Assembly (NCBI RefSeq): GCF_036417845.1
Contig: NC_089981.1
Coordinates: forward strand, 76,549,268-76,613,267
Direction: 5' to 3'
From: Apteryx mantelli
Taxonomy: Eukaryota > Chordata > Aves > Apterygiformes > Apterygidae
Length of the DNA: 64,000 nt
A program made the translations under genes and the position numbers. Position 1 is the stretch's first letter. Each line of letters starts with the position of its first letter. The notes under the pieces are model-generated. The model had not been told where the DNA came from and made no database searches. It saw nothing but the letters and a program-made list of their open reading frames with translations. Positions 13,001-26,900 of the stretch are shown here, piece after piece.

Positions 13001-16000
13001 AGTTCATGTGATAGTTTTATTTCAGTTTTGACGAGGCCTCTGTGTTCTTAGTTGTCTCATGCACTTTTAAATGACTCCCAAAACATGGACAATAGATATT
13101 AGGAATAAAAAAGGAAAGCAGCCTTTTCAATTAAGGGCAAAATATGCAGAAATTAAAATGATACAAATTGTATCAGCTGCATATTGTCTCCTATGTACAC
13201 AGTCTGTAGATAAAATCAGGTGGTGATAATCAGTAGGTGACAGATAAATATAGTCTTCCTGTAATAGGCTTCATGTAGGACAGCCACCTGCCTGCCTGCT
13301 ACCACTTGCAGGATCAGAGCTGTCCTTCATTGTCACTGTTGTGGATTGTGGAAATACATTTTTCCAACTTCTGTTCAAAATAGAGGGATTTTTCTAGCAT
13401 ATCTCCTTACAGAGGACTGCTGCACCAGGTAAGCAGTGGGCATCATAAGTGATTTGTCAGCCTTTATTATAGACTCACCAGTAATTTATATCTGTCAAAA
13501 TGCAATTTGCACAATTGATTTCCTGTTGCAAGGATTACAAGACCAGTTAGCTGAGGGCATGTTTGCCTTCTAGCCAGCTTCTATTGGTTCACTGTCTTAA
13601 TAGAGTCAAGGTTGTTTTTCATACAGCAGTCAGAGACGGTCAATTGAATTGTTACTTGAAGTCTTTTAGGTGCACAACATCTGCAAGCACTGCTAGTTTG
13701 TGAATCATCTATCTGGCCACAGGCAAACTGGAGTGAGAGCTCTATGGATACATCTGTCAAGGAACAGTAGTAAGAAGTCATGAGGTTACTGGTGCTTTTA
13801 TGGTTAGTACCGCATGCTGCATGGCAGAGTATCACTTTTAAGTGACTTGCATACAGCTGGTGGTACATGTACTGCAGCTTAGGAATCCCTGATATAGATG
13901 TTATAGAAACGTTTGGCCACTATGTTTTTGGGCACACACAAAAACTAAAACTAGATTTCTCCCCAAGCTTAGACCAGTACTGATAGTGTCTAGCATCATA
14001 AGTTTGTTCATCCAGAGCAGGAAGCAGAGGTGGTGGCTCATCTCATAATCTCTGGCTATTGCTTTCTGAGAGTCTGCCATTATTTTTCTGTGGGCCATGG
14101 GCAATACTGTTAATTTCCACTTCCAAGAGTTCTTTTTCTTGCTTATGTGATCATAGATCTCTATCTTCATTTCTGAAGCAGGAACAGATAGTGGAGTATC
14201 TGAGTGAGCCTGTTCTCAGGCCATATGCGCTCTCCTTTGCAGATCATCTAATGCTATGCTCTGCCACTTAGGTGTAGCAGGAGTTACTCAGTCATATAAT
14301 GACACCTGCTCTGCAGTCCCACTTTGTGTTTGAATGAGCTATTTAAAAGTATTACGTTAATTTTAAGGTTAGGCCAAGGAAGAAGTAGCATTCCAACTCA
14401 CTCGTTTTATTGGTTGAATCATAGACTTTGTTGGCAAGGTATTTTCTTTGCAGGTGGTAAGTTTGCAGAAGGTTCTGCAGGAATTTTTTAACCCTGTTAG
14501 ATCAGTCTGAGATTTTATGAGAAGTGTTTTGGCCTTGAAAAGTATTTTTCAGCTTTTTATTAGTCATGAGTGTGTTTAACCCCTTAGCAACCAAAATCCT
14601 AGTGTGTGAGATACAAACAATAATAAAGAAAATGAAGAAAGTGCAGGGTAATGGATACTCTTGGACAAATAAGTCATAGAGAAACAAAGAGTTAAATGCA
14701 TTCTTATGACTGAATGCCATTGTACATCTCTGCATTTACAGATTGCCTCATTAGTTTGGTAAATTCTTTTTAATTGTCTATGTTTGTGTGGTAGTGTGTT
14801 CTTTTCAAAGGGCAGGTGGGTTCCAATGGTGATGCAGGATAAGTCAGCACTGTGGAGATCAGATCAGAGCAGGTATTTCACATGAGCCAGATGCTACCCT
14901 TCACTGTGATATACAGGATATGGAGAGCCTTCAGAACTGGAATGAGAATGCAATGGTTTGAACATACTTTGTTCCCTAGAAAAACTTTTGGAGTCCTTGT
15001 GATAAAACATAATCTATTACATTACTATTTTAATAACAATTTTGTTAATTTAAATTTATTTTGGGCTTTTTTTAAACCCTCAGTAAGTAATTACGTACAA
15101 CCTTGGCATTTAGGACTATGGGAACCTAAATTTACAGTCAAGTTCCTGAGTGTAGTATTCCAGTTTGCTTATGTGCCTCTGATGGCTTTAGAAGTCAACA
15201 AGCAGAAAACAATGGGCACATGCAGGTAGAATTTACACCACGTGTATGCCATAGTGAAAAGATAGTTTGTTATTGACAGAGTTTTACTTTCTCAGATATT
15301 AACTAGCTAATACTTCTTTTGCTGCATCTGTTAGTGGAGCATACCTGAGAGGTATCAATACTGTACATTTAAAATGGGACATAAATAATTCATAGGAACA
15401 ACCTTTAGAAAATATATGATAAGCAACTTGGCTATTATCCAAGAATATCTACATATCACTCAGATGCTCTGAGAATGCTTTAAAGATGTAGGAGGCAGGT
15501 ACAGAGACAGTTCCTACTCAGTTATGCTGAATACGTACCATTTACAATGAATAGGAGTGCTTCTGTTTGATATATTGCAAGGTAGGTATGAACTTGCCTC
15601 CACCTGGGGTTTCACTTGCGCTAACCATACCTTATAGCCTTATAGTTTCTATTCAGCAGCTTCTAAAAATTAGATAAAAGACATATCTGCTAACTTCAGT
15701 GGATCTGAACATTAAGCAATCTAAATCAAAGTAGTTTCACTGAAGCTCTGGAGAAATATCACTTAAACCATCTATGAATTTGCTTGAGTACAGGATTGGG
15801 TTGTGCAAAATCACCACCAGGAGACAGAATAATGCAACAGCAAGAAGAGAAAGAAACAGATCAAAGAATATTAAGGAAGAGATGACAGAGAGTAAATATT
15901 CTACCTAGTCTCCTCATACAAAATGTCCGTTAACTTCAACTGGATTTCCTTCTCTGAGGCCTGCCATACTTAAATATAGAAAAAGAAAGTGATTAGCAGA

Positions 16001-16379
16001 CAAAGTAGAAAGGGAGAAAAGTGTTGGGATCAGAGGAGATCAGGAATGATGGGATGATGGAAAGAACTGGGAGAGAGTAGATGGGGATTTTAAACCATAC
16101 ATATTTAATTCTGAATCCAGCATGTTTGCACTTATATTTTAAACCTAGTGCTCTAAAGTCATCTGTGGTGTAACCCCTATGTCTTCAGCAGCTACACCAC
16201 CAGTAAATTTGATCCTGCATATTCATTTGCAGTCATTTTCTCCCCAGTACAAACTAATTTTCTTCTCATTCTTCTCATTCACACTTCTGCATTTATTATA
16301 ATTACTTGCATGCATGCAAATGTTTTGAGGTCTGATTTGGGTGGGGGGAATAGGGGCAGCAACTGCAATTTCCTTTCAT

Positions 16380-16860
16380 GGTGTTGTTTCAGGAGCGTTT
16401 CTCCTTGTCCAGGCAGCGTGTCAGACGACGAAGCCTGCCATTCAGGCACCTGCCACGCTCCGGTCGGCGAGGAAAAGCTTGCGATTAAATATTGAAGCGG
16501 CAGGGCCCACGCTGCCGCCGTAGCGGTGTATAGATTACAGCCGGTGAAACCCAGCCCGCGGTGGGACGGCCGGTGAGTGTGGGGCATGCGAGAGGTGCCG
16601 CGGAGAGGGCTTCAAGGAGGGGGCTGCCCTACTATGGTCAGCAGGGAATGGATTTGGCACTGCTTCTGCCTCTGCCACTGTGACTGCGTGGTCCTGTGCA
16701 GGATGTCTTGTAGGTGATGGAGAGGTCCCCGCTGCCTTGCATGCCCATGCCTTGTGTGCCGCGTGCCGACGGGAGCCGTCCCGGAGAGGGGGCGGGGAGC
16801 TCCACGCTCGCGACGGGGTGTTGTCGGGCATAAACGTGCTCTGCCGCCATCCGGTTGTTC
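16380..16860. promoter_or_regulatory. CpG-rich cluster with a possible splice donor
   Basis: CG dinucleotides are frequent from about 16390 to 16850, unlike the flanks. A strong-looking donor context, GGCCG followed by gtgagtg at 16572, lies inside the block, so a non-coding first exon of an EVL variant or lncRNA is possible. No coding product is recognised. The overlapping ORFs on both strands (up to 155 codons) are expected where GC content makes stop codons rare. Confidence 0.35.
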
Positions 16861-16920
16861 TGGGAAACCGCTTTCCCATTGTATTTGATCGATCTTTGTC
16901 TTGACTTGTTTTGGACTCCC

Positions 16921-16940
16921 GCAGGCAGGCAGGCAGGCAG
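16921..16940. repeat. (GCAG)5 tetranucleotide repeat
   Basis: Five perfect GCAG units just beyond the CpG-rich cluster. Confidence 0.9.
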
Positions 16941-19139
16941 TGGGGTGCTGGGTTGGTAGTATTTGAAAGAAATGACTCATGAGGTTCAGGTGATGCTGGC
17001 ATTAGGGCTGAATCAACGTGTTGGATTGTTTCTGTCTTTACTTGCTAATGAATAACATATATTCTCAGGCAATAGCCTAGAGTTTAAAAAAATAGGTAAG
17101 AACAAGAACAGCATTTTATACCTCTTGTAGTTATATGGATATTTACCTGCTTTGTGCTTCATAAAGACCTGCCTGTGCCTCTCAACTCCTGGTAGCTTTT
17201 CTGGAAATGAGGAGATGCTGGGCCATTAGGCTGTGGAGGATGGGGGATTTGCTATGGATATGCTTAATACTTAGTGGGACTTTCACTTCCCTTAAGCAAA
17301 GAGGTTGGCTTTTGGTGTTACATGTGAATAGGATCAGATCCTATGTTTGAATTCCTTCACGTTTATTGGGAGGACTTGTGCAAGTATTATACAGGAATGT
17401 TACCCTTTACTAATGTTGCTTTTTTACATTTTCCATAAATCTCCAAATGTACTGTCATTTCATTGCCTTTTCCTATGCTGTGTTTTGTAGAAAAGACCTC
17501 TGCCTTCTAGCGCTCTGTCCTGGTACCGGTCTATGCTAGTTGGCTTTACAGCAGTGTTGGAGTTTCCATCTTGGTAAAATGAATCTTGTCTGGACTTTAT
17601 CTATTAACTACATGCAATGTGTTGTTACTACATGCAGTGTCTATGTTATGGTATTTTCTATTAACTGTGTGTACATGCTGCCTCAGTATAAGCTTGGGGC
17701 CCTGTTGTTTTTCACACTGTGAAAGTGCAAGCTAAAAAAACTGCCTTGAGGAGTTTACTGTCTCACCAGGGAGTGAAAAAGGAAGGAGGCACTTGGAAAA
17801 GAGGGAGACTTGCCTTGCAAGGCTGTGCTGGAATTGGGCCAAGAATACACCGCTGGGCTCCAGGCCCCTTGGGTGATGCCCACTCCGCTAGGCTACACTA
17901 AGTATATGTATTTTTCTAATTTAATGTGTCATAAATCTTATTGTTAAACAAAACTTGGGATGATGTTTGAAAAGTCAGCTGTGTAAATAGAAGTGGAGTG
18001 AACTGCCGTACATGCTGGTAGCTGGATTCTTTCTTCCTGTGGCTTCAGAGATTATCAGAGACTTCATTTGTCCCACAAAAAGGATTGAATTCCTGCTTTT
18101 AACTTGATGTGAGGAGTTGTAAATATGAAGTGCATGTAAAAGTGTAAATGTGTGTGCTTGTGAGCAAATGCAAACACAGTTGCACTTGGCTAAAGGAAGA
18201 TGTTAGGTTTATATTTTAAGAGACAGATTCATGGGGCTTGAGATGTTGCCTCCTGAGGTCAGTGGAAAGGTGCTTTGTGAGTTCACTGATGCTCTTTCTG
18301 CAGATTCTTCTTTTCTTAACCATGCCAGGCTGCTATGTGCCTGCTGCCCTTCTCGGCTCTGACAGGGTCTGGCACGTTCTTACTGGAGCAAAACTATTCA
18401 TGTCCCTATTAACATCAAATTCAGGAAAGTATCTTTGTAACATAAGCTATATGTTTAGATAAAGGGTACTGATATACCCCCTCAGCTTCTTTGGAGCATC
18501 TACTGGCTGGGCTCTTGGCTTAGCCAGTCCTCCGTGCAGTGGCAACGAGGTGATAGCTGCTTGGTGTTGTTCATGTTCTTGATTTTAACAAGAGTCTGGT
18601 GTTATTTGGTGTTTTTGTTAAAATTCCATTAGTGCCTAGAGGCACAACCTTGTGGGCTAATGAAATGGGAATGGAAAACTTTCAAACCTGGATGTGCAGG
18701 ATAATAGGCTTGTCACACATTCTAAAAGAAGACTGAAAAAAAAAGAAGGAAAATTAAGAATTCAAGCATTTGTGAGCTTGTTTAAATATGGTTTTAATTT
18801 CATACCTTTTTGTCAGCTAGTCTTATGGTTCTGAACTTTACGGATGGCTTTTTCAGTCCCAGCATTGACTGGCATCTTGTCCCATCATCGTCCCCGTGTG
18901 TGTTTACAAAGCCTTTTTCCTCCAGGAAAAATAAAGAGTTATTCCTGTAGCCCTCTGTGTGCACACCCCCTACGGTTTAATGCAAACACAGCTGTCTCTC
19001 GTAGTGGGCTAAGTCCCAGTGTGGCCACTGGGAAGGAAGGGGCTGTGGTGGTGGCGGCGGCGTGGCAGATGGCAGGCTGACCAGTCCCTATTGCTTTAAC
19101 ACGTAACTGAGCGTTCACTGAATTATTTGTTTCTCATTC

Positions 19140-19290
19140 AAGCACTCAACCCGGCAAACCCCCCATGCAGGCACCCCGACCCACTCACAGCTGCCGCGGC
19201 ACTAGGGCATCGCCGCCTCCCTGCTGCCTCCCCAAGCACGCGGGGGCCGAACGCATCCCCAGAGAGCAGGAGACCAGGGGTCGGGTCCGG
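19140..19290. promoter_or_regulatory. Small GC/CpG-rich patch
   Basis: A block of about 150 bp with raised CG content (around GCTGCCGCGGCAC and CACGCGGGGGCCGAACGC). There is no promoter motif that I can defend. Listed because it stands out against its AT-rich surroundings. Confidence 0.25.
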
Positions 19291-20011
19291 TGGAAACGTG
19301 CTACAGGGGAAGGTGGGAAATCAGCCAAAAAGGCTCTTGCGATTTTTGAACTGTGGTGGAGATGCTCACCCTGACAGTCACCACATCTGGAGCCACTTCA
19401 CTGTGAAATGCTTATTGCTACCACTTCTGGGAGCACAGTCACCTATATGTATTTTCATATTTCTTTCAAAGCTGTTTTAGCTGTCTGACTCTTATGTGAG
19501 AGGTAACCCAAGCTGCTCCTGGGCTAAGACGCTGAGATGAAGTGCAGCTGAGCAATGTCCTTTCCTGATGCCTGGTGTCAGGGTGCACGTATTCTCCACA
19601 GGAGCTGCTTTAGCACAGGAGCATCTTTGCTGCATTCAGAAGAACAACAACAAAAAAAGGGAATGTTTTTCTTCACCATCTAAACCGAGCCACTAATGTG
19701 AAAAATCATGAAATACTATGCCGGTGCTGTGCTGACCAGCAGGATCAAACAATAATCTATCATAATTTATGCAAAATAGCTGAACTAACGGCTTTAGCAG
19801 TTGAGTCCAAGACCCACTGGTTATATGCTGGTGTGTTCGCTGGCAGTCTTCAAGGGCATTGAAAATGGTTTTATTCTAATTATCTTGCAGTGCTGGATCT
19901 TTTTGTGGCCTTTTTTCTGGTAACTCTTCTCTGCATCTCCTTTCCTTCGTGCTTACTGAGCATGCACAAATGTTTAGAAATGGAGGGGCCCTGAAACTCT
20001 ACTGGTCAGTC

Positions 20012-20031
20012 TTTTTTTTTTTTTTTTTTTT
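20012..20031. repeat. Poly(T) run (20 nt)
   Basis: Twenty consecutive T residues followed by TAAGG. On the - strand this is a poly(A) tract, but no retroposed body or target-site duplication was recognised next to it. Confidence 0.9.
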
Positions 20032-21169
20032 AAGGCAGTGCACACATCCGTTAGTGAGGCAACTACATCTGTACTTGCAGGAGGTGTGAACTAATGTTTG
20101 GGGCAGGGCACTCTTATTTAAATTCCAGGCTTGTTTGTTCAGTTCTGTCACTGTCCTTAAACCATATCTATATCAGAAAGTTTGACCAGTGAATGTTAAA
20201 TCAGTTTTTATTTTAAATGATCAGACTTCATATAGGCCCCCTGGGTTCACACTTCTACTTTGATTTAAGGAGGTCTGCTTCATGTTAGCATAAAGTAATA
20301 TTAAAGGTATGACAAGTAAAGCAGTTGCAATCTTACAAATGCTGCTTTCAAGAGCTTCCAGGTTGGAAGCTGCTACAATTCAGCTGAGAGGTGACAACTG
20401 GAAAACACACTGTCCCTTGTCCCGTGCAGTTTAGGGTAAATTGAGGTTGTGTAAAACATTGCTGGGGATGGTTTTGAGAGAACCTTTTACTTTCCACGGC
20501 CACAGACTTGATGCAGTCTCAGTGGCCAAGGGCAAGGGAGGGATGTAGAGGAGGGGCAGTTTCTGGCACAAAATCAGAAATGCTCATTTCACTGCGGTCT
20601 TGCAATGAAAACTTTCCTTTAACATGAAAGCAAAATTAATTTGGTCTCCATCAGAGTAAGAGTGCCTTAGATCATCTTTTGCATTGGCTTAACTGTGTCA
20701 GTAGTAAATCTTACCTGTAGGTAAATTAATGCAAACAATTTTTACTTGTGCAGACATGGTCTGGGTATAATCAAGTCATTTAACTTCTGCCTCACAGGAC
20801 TGGTGAAGCTTAATTAAGGCTTGTGGAGTTCTTTGCAGTTCTCAGAGGAAAGGTTTGGTAGATGTGTAAATGATATTACCGAAGGTATTTAATGTGTTCG
20901 GTTATAAATGCTGTGAGGCACCCAGCCTGTGAATAACACTCTCTGAAACGGTTTCTATTTCGAGTTAATGTTTAACAGGAATGAGGCGAACACGGCATGA
21001 AAGCAGTCTTTGTGGTGCTGCGGGGAGATGCTCTGCTGGGTGGGTGGGTGCCCCCTCGCCCTGCCCGCGCGTTATTGCTTACCAGGCTTCAAACCACCAA
21101 ACGGGCTCCCTTACGGAGCTGCAGGCGCTCTGTTGCGTAATCAACGTTGCAACAAAACCCTAATGGCGT

Positions 21170-22060
21170 GAAAATTTTTCAAAATGGGCCCGTAGTCACC
21201 CTCTGACCGAAACGCGCCCTTCGCGTGGCTGCCTGCGGCAGGCTGCGGCCCCTGGAGCCCCTTCGGGCGGATGCTTTTCGCAGCGTACCGAACACGCGAG
21301 CTGCTTCGCCGCCGGTGGGGCGCGACACGCAGGGTCCCGAATCCCTGGCTCAGAGACATGGTGGCAGTGCGTCGCCGCAAAGGCCAGGGAAGCGGGCCGA
21401 ACGCCGCTGCGGCAGCAGGGCCCGACGAGCCGGGCGGCCCCTCTGGGCCGTCGCCTCTAGCTGCGGAGGTTTAGCTCCGAGCGACACGCCGTGTCATTCA
21501 ACTCTGTTATCCCAGCTCGGGCCGCGAGGAGTGCAGCCGCGCTGCTTTATCGAAGCGCGTTATCTAGGCTAATTAGCTCAGTGCTTTGTCCAGGGTAATC
21601 AGCCCTGCTAATGAGTTTGAGCACAGCGTTTCCCGCTCCCAAGCTGGGCACTGCCGCGCGGCATGTGGCCACACCAGGGCAGGTTGCGTCCGGCGCCTCC
21701 AGGGCCGCTCCCGGGCCGCGCTCGGGGCTGGGCCGCGGGCGTCCGTGGCCCCGCGCGGCACCATGCGGGAGGCCGGCCCTGGCGCCGCCGGGGCTCCGCG
21801 GGCCCCGGATGCCCGAAGTGCTGACCGAGTCACCGCGGCGGTGCGATTGCCCAACCGCGGCGCCCGAGCTAAAATTACACCCAGGCCCCGAGCACCGGGA
21901 AGTAGCGGCACAAGGAAACACGGAGAAGTTCCTCTGTCCTGCCGGAGTGGAGCCAGAGCCCACTTGCTTTCACATCCACATCTCCACCCGGGCGCCCAGC
22001 GGGGCAGTTGAGCGCAGGCTGCAAATTCTTGCCGGGAGCGCGTCACTGCCCTCAGGTTTT
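21170..22060. promoter_or_regulatory. CpG island, the strongest in the window
   Basis: About 900 bp of high-GC sequence with very frequent CG dinucleotides. It begins near the run CCCGTAGTCACCCTCTGACCG and extends to the block around 22040. GGGCGG boxes are visible near 21264 and 21431. ORFs of 115 to 179 codons overlap on both strands, which is the usual result of stop-codon depletion in GC-rich DNA, and none gives a recognisable protein. A CpG island of this size normally marks a promoter. Its position, about 6.2 kb upstream of the first EVL exon in the window and downstream of the presumed EVH1 exons, would make it internal to EVL. A possible donor (TACAG followed by gtgaag) lies at 22067. 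Confidence 0.5.
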
Positions 22061-23969
22061 GTACAGGTGAAGGGAGAGGCTATGGTGAAGAAAGCAGGAC
22101 TGACCTTCCCAGCGAGTCCCGGCGTGGATTTGCCAGCTGGCCTCCAGTAGCTGCTGGCAGCGCAGCAGGAACCCAAGCTACCCGTGCCGCCTGCGTGGTG
22201 AGCGGCGGTCCAGGGCGTGCACAAATATGGATGCTGGGATTAGCACTGGTCAGACATATTTTTGACTTTTTTTTTCTGTCAGAAGATGCCGATTTATTTG
22301 AAAGATGCTGCTATGGGAAAGAAAGTTTTGCTGGAACTGATAATCAGGAATGATTTCTTCCGTTCAGGTCAAGATAAGCAAACGTCTATGACACTCCTAG
22401 GACATAAATGACCATGAGTCAGACCTGGTGCCTGAACCTGAGTGTCCCACAATCCAAGTAGGTGCTGAAAACAAGCAATTAGGGATAGTCGGTCTATTCC
22501 TCACTTCTTTTCCTCCCATACTGTACTGTGTTTTTTTTCCACAAAAAATCACAATGTTCTGTTCATATGCAGAGCAAGAATTTTCAGTCTCGTGAAGTTA
22601 AAGCCCAGATGTATTTCCTGTTAAGCTCTGACCATGAGGCCTTTCCCTAACCCACCACATTCATCACTGGTCTGTGAGCTCCATGGAGACTGTAAGGGTT
22701 GTAGAAACCCTGCTTGGGAGCACCTCTGTTTCCAGTATGTAAAATTAATAAAACATCTATAAGTGTCTTAGATTAGCATTTCTGCATTTAAGAACCACAA
22801 AATCCTGGTTGCCCAGAGAAGTGGGCCTTGCTTTGCTGTTTACTTGAGTGCACACAGTCAGTAGTGCTTGCAATTGTAATGTAAGTAAAAGAGGAAAAAG
22901 AAACATGTCACTTGGGACTGCCCCAGCAGGAGGCAAACGGTGGCATAATTCCTTCTTGTTCATGCCTTCCCAACACAGCTAAGCCAAAGCGGAAGCAGGA
23001 GCGTGAATTTTGCCTTGGTGACAGCTAGGGCCTCATTTATGGGCTGGCCATGAGTCCGAGCGAGGACATCTCCACGCAGCAGCAGGGTGCAGTGGTGAAG
23101 GCACTGCAGAGCGGGCGCTGGGACGGCGAGCACAAGGAGGTGGTGTTCAGCTCGCCCATGACCACGGCGGCGGTGCCTCTGCTGCCTTCTTGGCCTCATG
23201 AAGGACTGTGGCCAGCAAGGGTGGGAGCAACCAGCACAGGGAAGTGCTGAGAGGGCAGCAGATGTTTTCCAGATCTGGGCACCTCCCAACCTTATCCAAT
23301 AAGAGGGAAGAGAAAAAGCAAACATGGAAGACCTCCATGTGCTCCCAAAATATGCCTTGAGCTGAATCACAAGGTGCTTATATAAAATGCAATTAATTAT
23401 TGCAAAGAAACAAAGCGAGGAAACACAGATGTTCACAGTATATCTCCTGCATTAATTAGTTGCTAAAAATGTAGATTGCAGCAGCCATGAAGCTGCAAGC
23501 AGGTCAGTAGTAAAGATGTCTCTCCAGGTTATTAGCACTGGTCAGTAGCACTGTTCTCTGCGTGTCTGTTCCCAAAAGCTGCCATGTTAGGAAGCAAGTC
23601 ACAGTGCAACTTGAGAAGCATGTTTAAATGAGGATGCCATTACCAAGAGCACTTACTGCTCATGTCCGCTCATGTCTGAGAAATATCTAAAAATGTGGAG
23701 AGAAGTTAAACCTAGAAAGGTCCAGTTTGATTTAGAAAACCTTCAATCAAGCATGTGCCTGCTGTATGTGAACATACAGAACATACAGATATGAAATCAA
23801 GCTTAAAAGTAGTCCCTGCATTCAAAATCTGTATGAGCTTTGGCTGAGCATGCTGAAAGCAAGCTCAGGGTCAAGAGAAGCATGAATCTCCACACTTATG
23901 GAGCTTAAAGTTGTTTGCAAACTTTTCATCAGATGGCCGTGCACCTGGGTTTGCAAAGAACCCCAGCCT

Positions 23970-23985
23970 GGGGGGGGGGGGGGGG
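23970..23985. repeat. Poly(G) run (16 nt)
   Basis: Sixteen consecutive G residues on the + strand. Such runs can form G-quadruplexes and are prone to sequencing or assembly length errors. Confidence 0.85.
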
Positions 23986-26900
23986 AATCTAGCCGAATTT
24001 GTGCTTCATGCGATAAGCAGACCAGGCTCTCTGAAGGCTTGGGTTGGACTTCTAAGGTGGCCAGCCTCAGGCAAAATCTTGGCTGGCAAAACATGGTGCT
24101 TCTAGCCTTTTTCCTTGGGGTTTGCAAACGAAGGTTTCACGTTACTGTAGAAAAAAAGATTGTTTTGAATAAGATTACACACAAAATGTAAGAAGGAGTT
24201 ATTTCTTATGGTCATGGGAAACTCGAGTGAAAAAAAAAAAAAACAGTAGAAAACGGAATTGATGTGTTTCCCGCTGTAGTCAAGAAAGGTGGGGACATAG
24301 ATAAGCAAAAGCTGTAACTACCTGGAAAATCCTGTTATCCTATGCCAACTGTACATATGACTTCCCTCAAACTCTTTTTTTTCCAGTAACTTCCAATCAA
24401 TAAGAGTTGGTAGTAATACAAAATTGGTTTCCCTAATTCCACTGGCTGTGACTGAACGCGGGAATGATGAATGATGTTTTTCTGTCTGAATTTTTGTGTA
24501 CATTTTGCTGCAGTGTGGTGATTTATATAAGTCTAAATGTGTAAAAGAGAGGAATTAGTCATTGCACACAAAACACCAATTGTCACACGTCTCAAGATCT
24601 CCAAGAGGATTAAGTATTTTGGGGGGCCATGCAGTAATGTACCCTGTGCATCTGAAAGATTGTCTGGCTTTTTAAATTAATGTACGGAGAAAAAAAAAGC
24701 TGCAAATTTGTCACTACTTCTGCAAAGAGTTTTCGAATATTTACTTATTCGGGTCCAAAGTATTTTTTTTCCTTCTGATCTTATTTCTCTTGCTTTTGTG
24801 TGTCAAAGGAGGAAGGCATTTCTATACAAACTGTAGAGAATTTTTCAATTTCAAAACATAATTAGGAGCTTTATGTACTTAATTTTAAGGACATTTCACA
24901 CTATGAGCAAATAATAAGAACAATAAAATATTGCCAACTAAAACAGTTGGCTAAGGTTCTTAATGTGAAAAAAAATAGGGATTATTAATGCATGGATATC
25001 ATCTCAGAATAAGGGATTGAAATCAAGTTACTTGAATGCAGTGAGGGAAAAAATTTTCAAGTAGCCTTGTCTGAATTGACTTGTGGCCTGCTCTAGGAAT
25101 ATATCAGATATTTGCTGAACCACAGGAAGTTTTTTGAAACCATATCTTGCAATCAAAAGCAATGCATTTTGTTTCAGTGTGGTCCTAATCCTGCAAACAT
25201 ATACATACTTAACAGAAAATATAAGTAAATTCATTTACTTTATTGGGAGGTCTTCGTACTGAAAATTCGTATAGAGTTGTTTGCAGATTAATATGCTTAT
25301 TTGGTTACCTGCCTGCTACGCAGGTGAGAGATCAGCTTGAAAAGGCTCCAGATGATAAAAAGCAACAACCCCGACTTCTAGATGTATTCTGTAACCTTGC
25401 CCTAAAAGGATTTCTTTAGGCTGCTTTCCAAATTGATTTGGTTTGATTTGTTTGGTTTTAAACCTATAGCCAGTTTGTAACAGGAAAACAGTCTATTTTT
25501 TGTGTGGTGTTGATAGTCTCTGATTCTAGGTTCCTTCTGCATTTCTGGCATTAGTCAGATTGGCCCCACTGCCGTGTTTTTCTGGGCACTTAGCCGCCAG
25601 AGAAGGTTCATGCCAAAGTACCAGATGAAGATGGATCCATTAGAGCCTCCATTATACTTTGACATAAATTATTGTCAAAGAAGAATTGCTGTTTCTGCTG
25701 CCTCATCCTCTGGCCTTCTTATATTGGCGCACGCTTTTATTCATTTTTCCAAGCAGCGTGCAGACTTCCATATGATATTCTGAATCTTTATACAAGGGAA
25801 GTTTTCTCGTGGCCAAATCGTATGCAGTGATGAATATTGCTAAAGTTTATCATGATGGCATTTGTTAGCCTATGAGGGAAGAGTAAGTTCTTAATTCTTA
25901 AAATTCTTTCATCCAGAAGACTGTTTACTGAAATATGTAACAAGTAGGTGTATATGCACAAGAGAACATGTGTGTTATTTGCAGATAGGTCACACCAAAG
26001 CCCAGGGTCCGAGCAGTGACATAGCTGAGCTGTGGGAAGTTTGGTCCAAATCCAGATCTTGGGGATGGGACCTTACCTCTCTGACTGTGCCATTCAGAAA
26101 AAGGTTAAATTCACTTTGTATCTGCTGCTCAGGGGTAGCTCTGACCCTTCTTTCACTTCAGTGGTGAAGGTACACAAAACATTCACACAATAACATGGGA
26201 TCCTTTTAACATCTTTAACTCCTTGCATGTGAACCTCCCTGTGCACTCCAAATGCCTGCCAAGTTTTTTTTGTGAGACTTCCATCTGAGAAACACCCACT
26301 TCTTTTCCACATTCATTGTTTAGTTTGATTTTTACAAAATCTGCCATTTTTGCCCAGATAGTTAGCCAAAGATCTGTGAGCGACGATATTCAGTTGTCAG
26401 TGGTGAGACATTAAAGAAGTGGATTGTCTTCACTTCATACCTGATCCTAAGATTTTCTAAATGTCCAAGCTTTTGACTCAGTGATTGTCATTGCCTCCAT
26501 TTTTTGGATGCCCTATTGGAATGCATGGAAGGGTCTGCCTTTCAGAAAGTGCTGAGTGTTCCCTTTCTGCAAATGCCAGTCCTTAAAGACATTTCAAAAA
26601 TAAGCACAACAGAAAGGATCAGTCAATACTTCTGGAAATGCTGACTGCAATCCATCTCTGTGAGCTTTCCTGTTTTCACACAGTCATACTTTCTAATTCA
26701 TTTTTGGATGAAATTCTGTCTGGCAGAAACATATAAGGAAAATTGAGCAAAATTTTTTTACCAATCTGTGAGTGATATATTTGGATTGTAAATGTTTAGT
26801 TTTGATTTGCTCTTGATGGATAACTTTTAAAAGGATGAAACTTTACATTTGAAAATGTAAATAATGAGGTGCACATAATAATTATTTTCTGTATGTGACT

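Noticed and set aside
16535..17002. 155-codon - strand ORF
   Set aside because: Same reason: GC-rich cluster with simultaneous open frames, no domain, no splice or poly(A) context.
21547..22150. Overlapping ORFs of 115-179 codons on both strands in the CpG island
   Set aside because: Open frames in several registers at once are expected where GC content removes stop codons; low-complexity Ala/Arg/Pro/Gly composition and no recognisable domain.
22960..23436. 158-codon - strand ORF opposite the coding-like patch
   Set aside because: No recognisable protein, and the opposite strand has the more coding-like composition.
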